Shown here one piece after another: positions 1 to 7,120 of a stretch of 9,430 nt of DNA (positions are counted from its first letter, which is position 1; each line of letters begins with the position of its first letter). The translations under genes were made by a program, and so were the position numbers. This DNA comes from Promethearchaeota archaeon (lineage in GTDB: Archaea > Asgardarchaeota > Lokiarchaeia > Sigynarchaeales > SOKP01), in assembly GCA_014729315.1 (NCBI GenBank), contig WJKD01000110.1, positions 1-9,430 of the forward strand, given 5' to 3'. The notes beneath the pieces were generated by a model that worked only from the letters and a program-made list of their open reading frames with translations, did not search any database and was not told the origin of the DNA.

Positions 1-1695
1 ACTCCATCGCCTCAGCCTACCCTTTCTCCTTCCACGAGTCAACTTAAACCTCCATCACAAACAACCCCAGTACCTCCAAGACCAAGCGTACCTCCGCAAT
101 CAAGTATAGAAGAACCCATTCAAGAGCCAGATGTACCAGTAGATCCTTATCCCAATAGGACTGACCCAGGTGTCCTACGCGAACAAAAAGGAGGTATAGT
201 CTTAGAACCCCGAGTTTCTGATAAAATAGAAGGAGGTAGAGTTAAGATGAGTGCTAATACACTCCAACAGCTAGGATTGGGTCAAGGTATGCTAATTGCT
301 TGGGAAGACCCATTAACGAGAGCTATGGGATCTGCTCGAATAGATGTTGGACAAGTCGGCGATTCAGAACTCGTAATGAGCAAGGATACAAAAGAAGATA
401 CTAATATCCATGCTGAAAAAATTGTTGTATACTCAACCGAACCTCCAATAGAACAAGCATCTGAAATCATGCTCGAAGTACAAGCAACCCCGAATCTTAG
501 AGGATATTGTCGAGTGAGTCCACGGATCCAACACACGCTTTCAATCCAAAACGAAGATATATTGTCGTTTGAAGACGAATTAACCGGCGCTATAGGGGCT
601 GGAAAAGTTCAAATTTTAGAAGATATTCCCGATAATACTATAGTAATCGATAATGAAATATTAGAAGCAAGCGGAATCGGAAGCTTTGAAGTGAAAGTGT
701 CTAAAAACCAGAGACAAATTATGCCCTTACAAAGTATTTCTTTGGGAATCTCCCCAATTTCAGGAGAAAATATGTGGGAAATAATTAGTATTGCCCGTCA
801 GAGAATCGACCAATTGAAATCGTTTATTTCTAATTACATAATATTTAAAGGAATTAAATTGAGATTCAAAGAGCTTAACATAGCATGCTCTATCTTAAAC
901 TGCGTTCCGGATTTAACCGGAGACATTTTAGCTAAAGTAACTGAAAACACCACATTAAATCTGAGTCCCACCGGATTAATTCCGTTTAACGCAATCCTCA
1001 TTATTGACATAAGCCGTTCCATGATGGCCCGAGATGTATATGTAACGAATATTGCTCCTGCAATTGAAGGAATAAAAGCCGCGATGGAATCCAGAGAGAT
1101 TCAAGAGTTTTTAAAAAAATTTAAGGATGGTATAAATATACCACGAAGAATTTCAGCTGCGTTTGCTGCTGTACTATTCTTGAGTGAAAAGGTTGGTCGA
1201 GGATTCGGAGAAAAAGTATCAGTCATTCGGTTTGCGGACGAAGCGCAAGTACTTCCATTCGGCGATGGTTTCTATATGGACTCTGCTAGCGGGAAAAAAG
1301 GAATTTTAGAAGAAGCAGCACGTTTGATTGTGGATAGAATTGGTAATGCTTATGGACAAGCAACAAATATGGGAGATGCGATGGTTAAGGCCCAGCAGGT
1401 ACTTTTTGAATTCCAAAACATGAACCCAGATCAGCCAACAATGATAATTCTTTTGACAGATGGAGTTCCTACTGATCCTAATGATTTTCTTGAAGCAATA
1501 AAAATGTTTAGCGAAAATCCAAATGTCGTTATATATATCGTTGGATTAGGTAATCCCGACGATGAGATGATGAGTAAGGCAGCCAAACTATGTGGAGGAG
1601 AATACTTTAAACCCGAAGATGCGGGTGAGTTATTAATTTGGTATTCGAAGAGAGCTAGAGATTTAACGGTTAAATTAAAAGCCCACACCAAATAA
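1..1695 (+). CDS. Cdc48-N-like tandem double-psi barrel + vWA domain protein (5' end outside window)
   Basis: The reading frame is open from base 1 to the TAA at 1693-1695, giving 564 visible codons, so the gene starts upstream of the window. Codons 1-60 are a proline-rich, probably disordered linker. Codons 79-150 and 168-232 look like two double-psi beta-barrel modules of the VAT/Cdc48 N-domain type. Their first 36 residues align without gaps, sharing an E-D-x-L-T-x-A-x-G core. Codons about 277-325 resemble the second N subdomain (Cdc48_2), with a segment ending in a V-T-E-N-T pattern. Codons about 328-560 are a vWA domain with full MIDAS: DISRS at 336-340, Thr455 and Asp487 in LLTDG. No AAA ATPase domain, signal peptide or membrane segment is visible, so it should be cytoplasmic. 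A protein-binding or adaptor role is inferred from Cdc48/Ufd1 N domains and metal-dependent vWA domains; the actual partner is unknown. The ATG at 247 would cut off the first beta-strand of module 1 and is probably not the start. Confidence 0.85.
   Translation, partial: TPSPQPTLSPSTSQLKPPSQTTPVPPRPSVPPQSSIEEPIQEPDVPVDPYPNRTDPGVLREQKGGIVLEPRVSDKIEGGRVKMSANTLQQLGLGQGMLIAWEDPLTRAMGSARIDVGQVGDSELVMSKDTKEDTNIHAEKIVVYSTEPPIEQASEIMLEVQATPNLRGYCRVSPRIQHTLSIQNEDILSFEDELTGAIGAGKVQILEDIPDNTIVIDNEILEASGIGSFEVKVSKNQRQIMPLQSISLGISPISGENMWEIISIARQRIDQLKSFISNYIIFKGIKLRFKELNIACSILNCVPDLTGDILAKVTENTTLNLSPTGLIPFNAILIIDISRSMMARDVYVTNIAPAIEGIKAAMESREIQEFLKKFKDGINIPRRISAAFAAVLFLSEKVGRGFGEKVSVIRFADEAQVLPFGDGFYMDSASGKKGILEEAARLIVDRIGNAYGQATNMGDAMVKAQQVLFEFQNMNPDQPTMIILLTDGVPTDPNDFLEAIKMFSENPNVVIYIVGLGNPDDEMMSKAAKLCGGEYFKPEDAGELLIWYSKRARDLTVKLKAHTK
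235..342 (+). repeat. Protein-level tandem repeat, copy 1 (double-psi barrel module)
   Basis: This stretch encodes 36 residues (codons 79-114) that align without gaps to the 36 residues encoded at 502-609. Nine positions are identical: Gly1, Ser6, Leu13, Glu24, Asp25, Leu27, Thr28, Ala30 and Gly32. Most hydrophobic positions are conservatively exchanged. The ATG at 247 falls at position 5 of the repeat, where copy 2 has Val. The repeat therefore extends upstream of that ATG. Confidence 0.7.
502..609 (+). repeat. Protein-level tandem repeat, copy 2 (double-psi barrel module)
   Basis: This is the second copy of the 36-residue module in the same protein, encoded by codons 168-203. The following segment to about 696 (codons 204-232) also resembles the corresponding part of copy 1, with a D-x-x-x-V-hydrophobic pattern followed by a strand. 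The duplication therefore probably covers a whole barrel. The DNA itself has diverged and the repeat shows only at protein level. Confidence 0.7.
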
Positions 1696-1697
1696 CT

Positions 1698-1740
1698 AAA
1701 AAATTCTAAATTTAAAATTTTTACACTCTCATATTTTTAT
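1698..1740 (+). terminator. Possible terminator after the vWA gene
   Basis: Just after the stop codon, an A-run (1698-1703) and an AATTTTT stretch (1716-1722) can form a weak A/T hairpin. A second T5 run lies at 1733-1737. Archaeal termination uses T-runs, so this is plausible, but such runs are common in this AT-rich DNA. The rest of the gap up to the next gene holds no convincing gene or RNA. Confidence 0.3.
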
Positions 1741-1937
1741 CCAATTATTTGTTTTTAGCATGACGAAGATATTGTTGAGATCGTATGCTTAGAGCTCAAA
1801 TTCATTAATAGATACTTCATTCTGGTAATAATTTTATAAATTATAAGATTTATTTGAAAATACTTGAAATTATAAGTTAGAATGATTATTAAGGATCAAT
1901 TTAATGTAGATAATGGATGGAGTAATCGTCCAAAACT

Positions 1938-1947
1938 ATTCTTATAG
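1938..1947 (+). promoter_or_regulatory. Possible TATA-like element of the universal stress protein gene
   Basis: A short T/A segment (ATTCTTATAG) is centred about 40 nt before the ATG at 1984. That would place transcription start near 1970 and leave a short leader just long enough for the Shine-Dalgarno at 1972-1978. Several other TATA-like stretches lie further upstream (around 1830-1880), so the assignment is weak. Confidence 0.25.
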
Positions 1948-1971
1948 TCCAGTTGTAAAATAATTAAATGT

Positions 1972-1978
1972 GAGGTGA
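1972..1978 (+). promoter_or_regulatory. Strong Shine-Dalgarno that decides the start of the stress protein
   Basis: GAGGTGA is a full 7-nt match to the sequence complementary to the usual archaeal 16S rRNA 3' end, and it lies 5 nt before the ATG at 1984. The in-frame GTG at 1975 sits inside this motif, so starting there would leave the GTG without a ribosome binding site. This supports the ATG at 1984. It is the clearest Shine-Dalgarno in the window outside coding sequence. Confidence 0.75.
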
Positions 1979-1983
1979 GTTGT

Positions 1984-2451
1984 ATGTATAAAAAGATCTT
2001 AGTAGCAATTGACCAATCTGAGGATTCTCAGAGAGTAATAAAACAAGTTATCGACATACAAAAGATATTTAATAGTAAAGTAGTTGTTTTTCATTCCATT
2101 GATACTAAAGTCTCATTTCCAATGAATATTCCTTTGGTTTCTACTCAAACAGGTCATATGAGTGCGGTTGTAACTCCTAGAAAACTCGAAATCGAGAGAA
2201 GAAGGTCAGCAAAAAAACTTCTTGAAAACGCAAAGGAACTTTTTAGGAAGAATTTTTTATCAGTAGAAACAAGATTAATTGAAGACTTTGAACCCGAGGA
2301 TTATATTACTAATGCTATTGAGGAAGAGAATTTTGATTTAATTGTTGTTGGTTGTAAAGGAGATCATTCAAAACTTCGAAGAGTTTTTATGGATACTATT
2401 CCAAACAAAGTACTAAACCAAGCAGCTGCAGACCTTTTGATTGTACGCTGA
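1984..2451 (+). CDS. Universal stress protein (UspA family)
   Basis: This is a 155-residue single-domain protein of normal size for the family, with the alpha/beta fold of UspA proteins. Residues 1-10 hold the first strand ending in the conserved Asp10 (KKILVAID). Residues 118-126 give the DLIVVGCKG strand and loop, and the C-terminus ends in the typical DLLIVR strand. ATP-binding members carry G-x2-G-x9-G-(S/T). Here Gly123 and Gly126 are present, but the third Gly is replaced by Asp137 (followed by Thr138) and the spacing is one residue longer, so nucleotide binding may be altered or lost. The start is set at ATG 1984 by the GAGGTGA motif. A GTG at 1975 would add three residues. The gene stands alone and converges on the sugar transporter. 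Its role is inferred as cytoplasmic stress signalling or protection; the partner is unknown. Confidence 0.9.
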   Translation: MYKKILVAIDQSEDSQRVIKQVIDIQKIFNSKVVVFHSIDTKVSFPMNIPLVSTQTGHMSAVVTPRKLEIERRRSAKKLLENAKELFRKNFLSVETRLIEDFEPEDYITNAIEEENFDLIVVGCKGDHSKLRRVFMDTIPNKVLNQAAADLLIVR

Positions 2452-2456
2452 TGATA

Positions 2457-2463
2457 TTTTTTT
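2457..2463 (+). terminator. T-run terminator of the stress protein gene
   Basis: Seven T residues begin 6 nt after the TGA stop of the stress protein gene, and an eight-T run follows at 2512-2519. Both fit archaeal T-run termination. The region up to 2664 is very A/T-rich and holds no convincing gene. Confidence 0.5.
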
Positions 2464-2664
2464 ACATTTTAGAGAGCTGTTATATTGCCTTCTATGGAAA
2501 AGAAATTTTAATTTTTTTTACCTATTAATTGTTTTTTGGGACAGAATTATAAATTCAGCTTATGATAAAGCTTTTAAACTTTTGATCTTCAAAAAATTTG
2601 ATCAATCGCTAACGTTATTCAATCTGTTTAATTTCTATCTTATTTAAAAAAATAAAATGAAATG

Positions 2665-2673
2665 AAAAAAAAA
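2665..2673 (-). terminator. T-run terminator of the sugar transporter gene
   Basis: Nine A residues on the plus strand are nine T residues on the minus strand. They lie about 12 nt past the stop codon of the transporter gene, a typical position for archaeal T-run termination. The transporter and the stress protein gene converge here. Confidence 0.55.
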
Positions 2674-2684
2674 GAACATAATAA

Positions 2685-4079
2685 TTATGTTTCTTGCTCA
2701 AAAACCTTCTTTTTCTTTATTTCGTGTAATTCTCGTGCTTGATCTGATAGTTGATCGTATTTTTCCTTGTCAATTGGAAATCGAAGCATCGCAATGATCC
2801 CAAGTACTAAAAAGAACGCCGGAAAGAGAAACATGAGACTTCTTAACCCTAAAATCGTTTCTTGACTTGTTCCAACTGGATCAAATACAGCCCATCCTAC
2901 GCTATTGAATACTAACGCAATCGAAATGAAAACAAATACATTTGTTAATTTTATCATGAATCCGTGAATCCCGTAAAATCCACCCTCTCTTCTTGTTCCC
3001 GTACTTAACTCGTCTTCATCGATAATTGCAGAAAGCGTTACATCGCGTATTATCAATGCTCCAGAAAGGCCGATTCCCAGTATAAAGAATGTAAGAAACG
3101 CTGAGATTATATCAGATATGAACATAAATGGGGCTAATGTGATCATAAAGACAATCAATACCCAGATATAGGTCTTTTTTGCGCCGTATTTTTTAAGTAT
3201 GGATCTCCAAATAAAAACAAAAAAAGCTGCAGAGACAAATCCTATAGCTAATAAAAGCGATAATATCAAAGAATCGTCAATTCCTAACACAAAACTTCCA
3301 TATAAAGGTGTTATTGTAGGAATCATCGAGAATGCATACCACAGAGCAAAAGTCGCTACGATGTATTTTCGAAAAGCTTTGTTTTTAAATGTATATTGTA
3401 AAGATTGAAAGAAGGAGGGAGCTTGTTCGTATTCTCGAGAAAATTCAATTCTTTCAGTAAATCCAAATTTAACAAAAAGAATGGCAGATACGGCACATAT
3501 CGCGGATATCGCAATTCCAGCTAGCATGTAATTCGTATAGTATTGAGGATCGTCGTATTTGGGGATGAAAAAACTAGGTAGGATGAAAGCTATCATGAGA
3601 GAAATAATTTGAAAGAACTGAATGATTGTATTAGCTCTCGCTCTTTGGTTCAAATCTCTAAATAGCTCAGGAAAAAGAGCAGTTTGATTTAGATTCCACA
3701 TCGTATAGAAGAACTCCCACACTATTATAATAATCACAAAATAAAGAAAGGTGAATAATTCAGAAGTCATAACAGGAGTCCATAAAAGCACATTGACGAT
3801 CATTAAAGGGAATATTCCTGCGATAATGTATGGCTTTCTCCTACCCCATTTTGTACTTGTTTTATCGGATATCGCTCCTAACATAGGGTCGTTAATCGCG
3901 TTCCAAAAAGACCAGATAATAAAACCGATGGTAATCAAATTGACATTTAATCCGACAACAGCGTAATAAAAAGTAAAGATTAAGAAAGAAAAGAATTGGA
4001 TAAAAATTACGTCAGTAAAGCCCGCTAACGAGTAAAGAATTCCTTTTTTCGTTGTATATTCTTGTTCAGATTCAATCAT
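2685..4079 (-). CDS. GPH-family (MelB-like) MFS sugar:cation symporter
   Basis: This is a 464-residue integral membrane protein with about 12 hydrophobic helices, normal for the glycoside-pentoside-hexuronide:cation symporter family. Helix II and the following loop carry the family signature: NAINDP at 60-65, then Asp72, and GRRKP at 79-83. The tail has the usual R-F-P-I-D-K-E-K pattern and a charged, probably cytoplasmic, C-terminus from about residue 437. In Salmonella MelB two helix-II aspartates (Asp55 and Asp59) bind the coupling cation. Here the first is Asn60 and the second is Asp64, which may change ion choice, for example toward protons (inference). The gene is divergent from a GH3 beta-glycosidase, so the likely cargo is a beta-linked di- or oligosaccharide taken up across the cell membrane. 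The exact sugar cannot be read from sequence. A TATA-like box about 27 nt before the ATG suggests a leaderless mRNA. Confidence 0.9.
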   Translation of the reverse strand: MIESEQEYTTKKGILYSLAGFTDVIFIQFFSFLIFTFYYAVVGLNVNLITIGFIIWSFWNAINDPMLGAISDKTSTKWGRRKPYIIAGIFPLMIVNVLLWTPVMTSELFTFLYFVIIIIVWEFFYTMWNLNQTALFPELFRDLNQRARANTIIQFFQIISLMIAFILPSFFIPKYDDPQYYTNYMLAGIAISAICAVSAILFVKFGFTERIEFSREYEQAPSFFQSLQYTFKNKAFRKYIVATFALWYAFSMIPTITPLYGSFVLGIDDSLILSLLLAIGFVSAAFFVFIWRSILKKYGAKKTYIWVLIVFMITLAPFMFISDIISAFLTFFILGIGLSGALIIRDVTLSAIIDEDELSTGTRREGGFYGIHGFMIKLTNVFVFISIALVFNSVGWAVFDPVGTSQETILGLRSLMFLFPAFFLVLGIIAMLRFPIDKEKYDQLSDQARELHEIKKKKVFEQET

Positions 4080-4099
4080 GGTTATTATGTAATTTCCAC

Positions 4100-4112
4100 T
4101 TAAATTTATTTT
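4100..4112 (-). promoter_or_regulatory. TATA-like box of the sugar transporter gene (leaderless)
   Basis: On the minus strand this reads AAAATAAATTTAA, centred about 27 nt before the ATG at 4079. Archaeal TATA boxes sit about 25 nt before the transcription start, so the mRNA would begin at or next to the start codon. No Shine-Dalgarno is seen before the ATG, which agrees with a leaderless transcript. Confidence 0.5.
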
Positions 4113-4150
4113 TAGTTCAGAAAAATTAATGAATCATTTCGAAGCTATGA

Positions 4151-4183
4151 ATAATTAATCACAACCCCGAAATTCTTAATTAT
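4151..4183. repeat. Short inverted repeat in the divergent promoter region
   Basis: ATAATTAA (4151-4158) and TTAATTAT (4176-4183) form an inverted repeat with a 17-nt spacer holding the only GC-rich spot of the region (ACCCCG). It lies between the two divergent promoters and could be a regulator site. In DNA this rich in A/T an 8-nt pair can easily arise by chance. Confidence 0.2.
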
Positions 4184-4299
4184 TAATATTTTCTTCAACC
4201 GTAATTAAATGGATTTAATCGATAAAATATTTTTAATTTTACTTATATTTTGATAAAGAAGTTAATAAACATTTGAATAATCAATAATGGGATGAAATG

Positions 4300-4310
4300 T
4301 TTATTTAAAA
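4300..4310 (+). promoter_or_regulatory. TATA-like box of the GH3 gene (leaderless)
   Basis: TTTATTTAAAA is centred about 24 nt before the ATG at 4329 and is preceded by a purine-rich GAAAT that could serve as a BRE. The interval between box and ATG is a pyrimidine run with no Shine-Dalgarno. A leaderless transcript starting at or very near the ATG is the best reading. Confidence 0.55.
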
Positions 4311-4328
4311 TCTATTTTTTTTTCCTTT

Positions 4329-6782
4329 ATGGAAAAAAAAGAAAATTTACTCTATTTAGACGAGACAGTTTCTATAGAGCGTCGCATCGAGGATTTGTTG
4401 TCCAGAATGAACATTAATGAGAAAATTGCTCAACTTACTTCACATTATGTTACAGAAGTATTAGATAAACAAAATCTTTCAAGGAAAAGTTTAGATCGCT
4501 TATTAAAACACGGAATTGGTCAGATCACAAGAATAGGAGAAAATTCTAATTTAGATCCCGAAGATTCGGTAAAGATTGCTAATAAAATTCAAAAATATTT
4601 AAATGAAGAAACTCGACTAGGTATTCCAGCGATAGTCCACGAAGAATGTCTTTGTGGATACACAGCTCGGAAGGCAACAATTTTTCCACAAATAATAGGT
4701 GTTGCGTCTACATGGGAACCTAGTTTAGTCGAAGATATGACTCAAATAATAAGTAATCAAATGCGTTCCGTTGGCGCTCATCAGGGACTCTCTCCGGTTT
4801 TGGATATTGCTCGAGACCCACGTTGGGGAAGGACTGAAGAGACTTTTGGAGAAGACCCATATTTAGTGTCGAGAATGGGGGTTGCTTACGTAAAGGGGCT
4901 TCAAAAAAATAGTTTGAAGGAAGGTATCATCGCAACGGGGAAACATTTTGTAGGTTATGGTCTCTCTCAAGGAGGAAGGAATTGGGCACCAGCATACATC
5001 CCCGAACGAGAACTTTTAGAGGTTTTTACAAGACCGTTTGAAGCAGCTATTAAGGAAGCAAATATGGGTTCCGTTATGAACGCTTATAGCGAATTAGATG
5101 GAATACCCTGTGGATTCTCTAGAAAATTGCTGACTGAACTATTAAGAGAGAAATGGAATTTTAAAGGAATAGTTGTTTCTGATTATGGAACCTTAGACTT
5201 ATGCAGTCGATTACACCAATTTACTTCAAGTTCATCTAAAGCGGCGCACCTTGCGTTGATTGCGGGACTTGATGTAGAATTACCAAGGAGGGTAGCCTTT
5301 AGCAAAAAATTTATTAAAATAGTAAAAAAAGGAAAAATAAAGGAAGATGTCATTAACATAGCAGTAAAACGAGTTCTAAGAAAAAAATTTGAGTTAGGTT
5401 TATTTGAAAATCCTTATGTCGAGGAAGATCCTAATAAAATCACACTATTCTTCTCTGATCCAAAAATAAAACAAAAAGCCAAGGAAATTGCGCTTAAATC
5501 AATAGTATTGCTAAAGAATGAGAATGATGTTTTACCTCTGAGCACTGATATTAAAAAACTAGCAGTTATTGGCCCGAATGCAGACAGCATAAGAAATCTT
5601 CTCGGAGATTATACGTTTGTAGGTCAATACGAATCAACCGTTAACAACGCTACGGGATTTACAGACGTATATGATACCATTCCTCAAGAAACAAAAAAAT
5701 TGCTAGAGGGCGAAGATAAAGACGCTTTTACCCGAAGTCTTTACGAGATGCAAAGTATTCTTGATGCAATCAAGGAAAAAGTGTCTAAAAATACTGCTAT
5801 TTTTTATAGCAAGGGATGCAATCTAAACGATGAGAACAAAGATATGTTTGAAGAAGCAAAAGAAATTGCCGAAAAATCAGATCTCATCATAATGGTTATG
5901 GGTGGAAAATCAGGACTCGTTCTCGAATGCACCAGTGGTGAGTCTCGTGATAGATCAGAACTAATCCTACCTGGAGTCCAAGAAGATCTGATAAAAGAAA
6001 TTTATTCGATCGGGAAACCAATAATTTTAGTACTTATAAATGGAAGACCTTTATCTATTACCTGGGAAAGAGACAATATACCCGCAATAATAGAAGCTTG
6101 GTTGCCAGGACAAGAAGGAGGGCCAGCTGTGGCGGACATTTTGTTTGGGGACTATAATCCAGGAGGTAAACTCCCGATTTGCTTTCCCCGAAGCGTAGGG
6201 CAAATTCCTATCTTTCATTATTGTAAACCAACGGGAAATATAGCAGTATGGGCTTGGAATTATGTAGAAGAAAACACAACTCCTCTTTTCCCATTTGGAT
6301 ATGGCTTGAGTTATACGACTTTTGAATATTCAAATCTTCGCTTAAGCTCAAATGAGATTAATGTTGACGATTTTATTGAAATCTCTTTAGAAGTAAAAAA
6401 TATTGGAAAGATTGAAGGCGACGAGGTTATACAACTATATATTCGAGATAACGAAGCGGGCGTGACGCGCCCTCTTGAAGAATTGATTGGATTTACCAGG
6501 GTTTCATTAAGACCTAATCAAATCGCAAATGTTACATTTAAGATTTACATGAAACAACTAGGATTTTACAACGAAGATATGAATTATGTGGTTGAGCCAG
6601 GAACTATGTTAATTTATGTAGGAAGCATTCATGCTTTATATCCTTCCAAGCATTTGAATCTTGACGATCTTTTTGGTAGAAATGATGTAAAGTTGAAAAG
6701 TAACTTTAAAATAACGGGAGAAACGAAAATTATAGAAGATGAGAAGATATTCTTTTCAGAAATCTCCGTTGAGAAGAGTTAA
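4329..6782 (+). CDS. Glycoside hydrolase family 3 beta-glycosidase, cytoplasmic
   Basis: This is an 817-residue enzyme with the full three-part GH3 layout. Residues about 15-360 form the (beta/alpha)8-type domain with RDPRWGR (162-168), ETFGEDP (171-177) and the GKH motif (204-206). The catalytic nucleophile is Asp285 in VVSDYG. Residues about 385-625 form the alpha/beta sandwich domain. It supplies the likely acid/base Glu538 in the SGESRDR segment, followed by LPG at 547-549. Residues about 665-770 are the fibronectin III-like domain (EVIQLYIRD). Length and order are typical of beta-glucosidases and beta-xylosidases, and the sequence cannot separate these two activities. There is no signal peptide, so it should act in the cytoplasm by retaining hydrolysis of non-reducing beta-linked sugars. 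It is divergent from a GPH sugar symporter that probably delivers its substrate. Acquisition from bacteria is possible but not shown here. Confidence 0.95.
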   Translation: MEKKENLLYLDETVSIERRIEDLLSRMNINEKIAQLTSHYVTEVLDKQNLSRKSLDRLLKHGIGQITRIGENSNLDPEDSVKIANKIQKYLNEETRLGIPAIVHEECLCGYTARKATIFPQIIGVASTWEPSLVEDMTQIISNQMRSVGAHQGLSPVLDIARDPRWGRTEETFGEDPYLVSRMGVAYVKGLQKNSLKEGIIATGKHFVGYGLSQGGRNWAPAYIPERELLEVFTRPFEAAIKEANMGSVMNAYSELDGIPCGFSRKLLTELLREKWNFKGIVVSDYGTLDLCSRLHQFTSSSSKAAHLALIAGLDVELPRRVAFSKKFIKIVKKGKIKEDVINIAVKRVLRKKFELGLFENPYVEEDPNKITLFFSDPKIKQKAKEIALKSIVLLKNENDVLPLSTDIKKLAVIGPNADSIRNLLGDYTFVGQYESTVNNATGFTDVYDTIPQETKKLLEGEDKDAFTRSLYEMQSILDAIKEKVSKNTAIFYSKGCNLNDENKDMFEEAKEIAEKSDLIIMVMGGKSGLVLECTSGESRDRSELILPGVQEDLIKEIYSIGKPIILVLINGRPLSITWERDNIPAIIEAWLPGQEGGPAVADILFGDYNPGGKLPICFPRSVGQIPIFHYCKPTGNIAVWAWNYVEENTTPLFPFGYGLSYTTFEYSNLRLSSNEINVDDFIEISLEVKNIGKIEGDEVIQLYIRDNEAGVTRPLEELIGFTRVSLRPNQIANVTFKIYMKQLGFYNEDMNYVVEPGTMLIYVGSIHALYPSKHLNLDDLFGRNDVKLKSNFKITGETKIIEDEKIFFSEISVEKS

Positions 6783-6835
6783 TCAAACTTAATTTAACCT
6801 ATAGTATTGTTAGATATTTAAGATTTTCAATTTAT

Positions 6836-6853
6836 TCTCCTTTTTTTCTTTTT
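6836..6853 (+). terminator. T-rich terminator of the GH3 gene
   Basis: A pyrimidine tract with T7 (6841-6847) and a further T5 lies about 55 nt after the GH3 stop codon. It fits archaeal T-run termination. No strong hairpin precedes it. Confidence 0.5.
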
Positions 6854-7053
6854 GATTATTCCAGCAAAGTGAGAAAAAATTAATAAGCAATTAATTTGAA
6901 AAGATCGTGAGCTGATTTTAAATTAATACGAAACCTTTGAAATCACCTAAAAATGTAATTAATTTCTATTCTTATATCCGAATAAAATAAATTTGATATT
7001 GATAATAGTAGAAATTTTTGAATTATGAAGGAAAAAGTTAGGGTTAGAAGTAA

Positions 7054-7065
7054 AAAATATAAATA
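7054..7065 (+). promoter_or_regulatory. Possible TATA-like box of the AbrB-ACT gene
   Basis: AAAATATAAATA is the best TATA match upstream of the AbrB-ACT gene. Transcription would start near 7085 and leave a leader of about 40 nt. That differs from the leaderless pattern of the GH3 and transporter genes and would put the 7107-7120 palindrome inside the transcribed leader. Confidence 0.45.
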
Positions 7066-7106
7066 TGAACAAATCTATTAAACAAAAAAAGATCGAACAA
7101 GAAATT

Positions 7107-7120
7107 TAAAGAATTCTTTA
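7107..7120. promoter_or_regulatory. Perfect 14-bp palindrome, candidate AbrB-ACT operator
   Basis: TAAAGAATTCTTTA is a perfect palindrome ending 5 nt before the ATG at 7126. It has no loop, so it suits a dimeric DNA-binding protein better than an RNA hairpin. Bound protein would cover the start region. The adjacent gene encodes an AbrB-type DNA-binding protein, so autoregulation is a natural guess. About one such palindrome is expected by chance in a window of this size and composition. Confidence 0.35.

Noticed and set aside
247..1695. Start of the vWA gene at ATG 247, supported by GGAGGT at 232-237
   Set aside because: The frame continues open to base 1, and the codons before 247 complete a domain repeat that aligns with a second copy. 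The GGAGGT is explained as glycine codons of that repeat.
1882..1947. Short ORF upstream of the stress protein gene
   Set aside because: About 21 codons, no ribosome binding site and no recognisable sequence; expected by chance.
2449..2470. TGATGA resembling a C box of a C/D sRNA
   Set aside because: It overlaps the stop codon of the stress protein gene and no matching CTGA D box was found at a suitable distance.
2441..2647. 68-codon plus-strand ORF after the stress protein gene
   Set aside because: It overlaps the end of the stress protein gene, has no ribosome binding site, and its Phe/Leu/Ile-rich translation is what T-rich intergenic DNA gives by chance. T-run terminators lie inside it.
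3199..3966. Plus-strand ORFs of 69 and 71 codons opposite the sugar transporter
   Set aside because: They are antisense shadows of a well-supported membrane transporter gene and show no family features.
7025..7081. 18-codon ORF as a leader peptide gene
   Set aside because: It has no ribosome binding site, no run of regulatory codons and no attenuator-like hairpin, and the likely transcript start lies after it.
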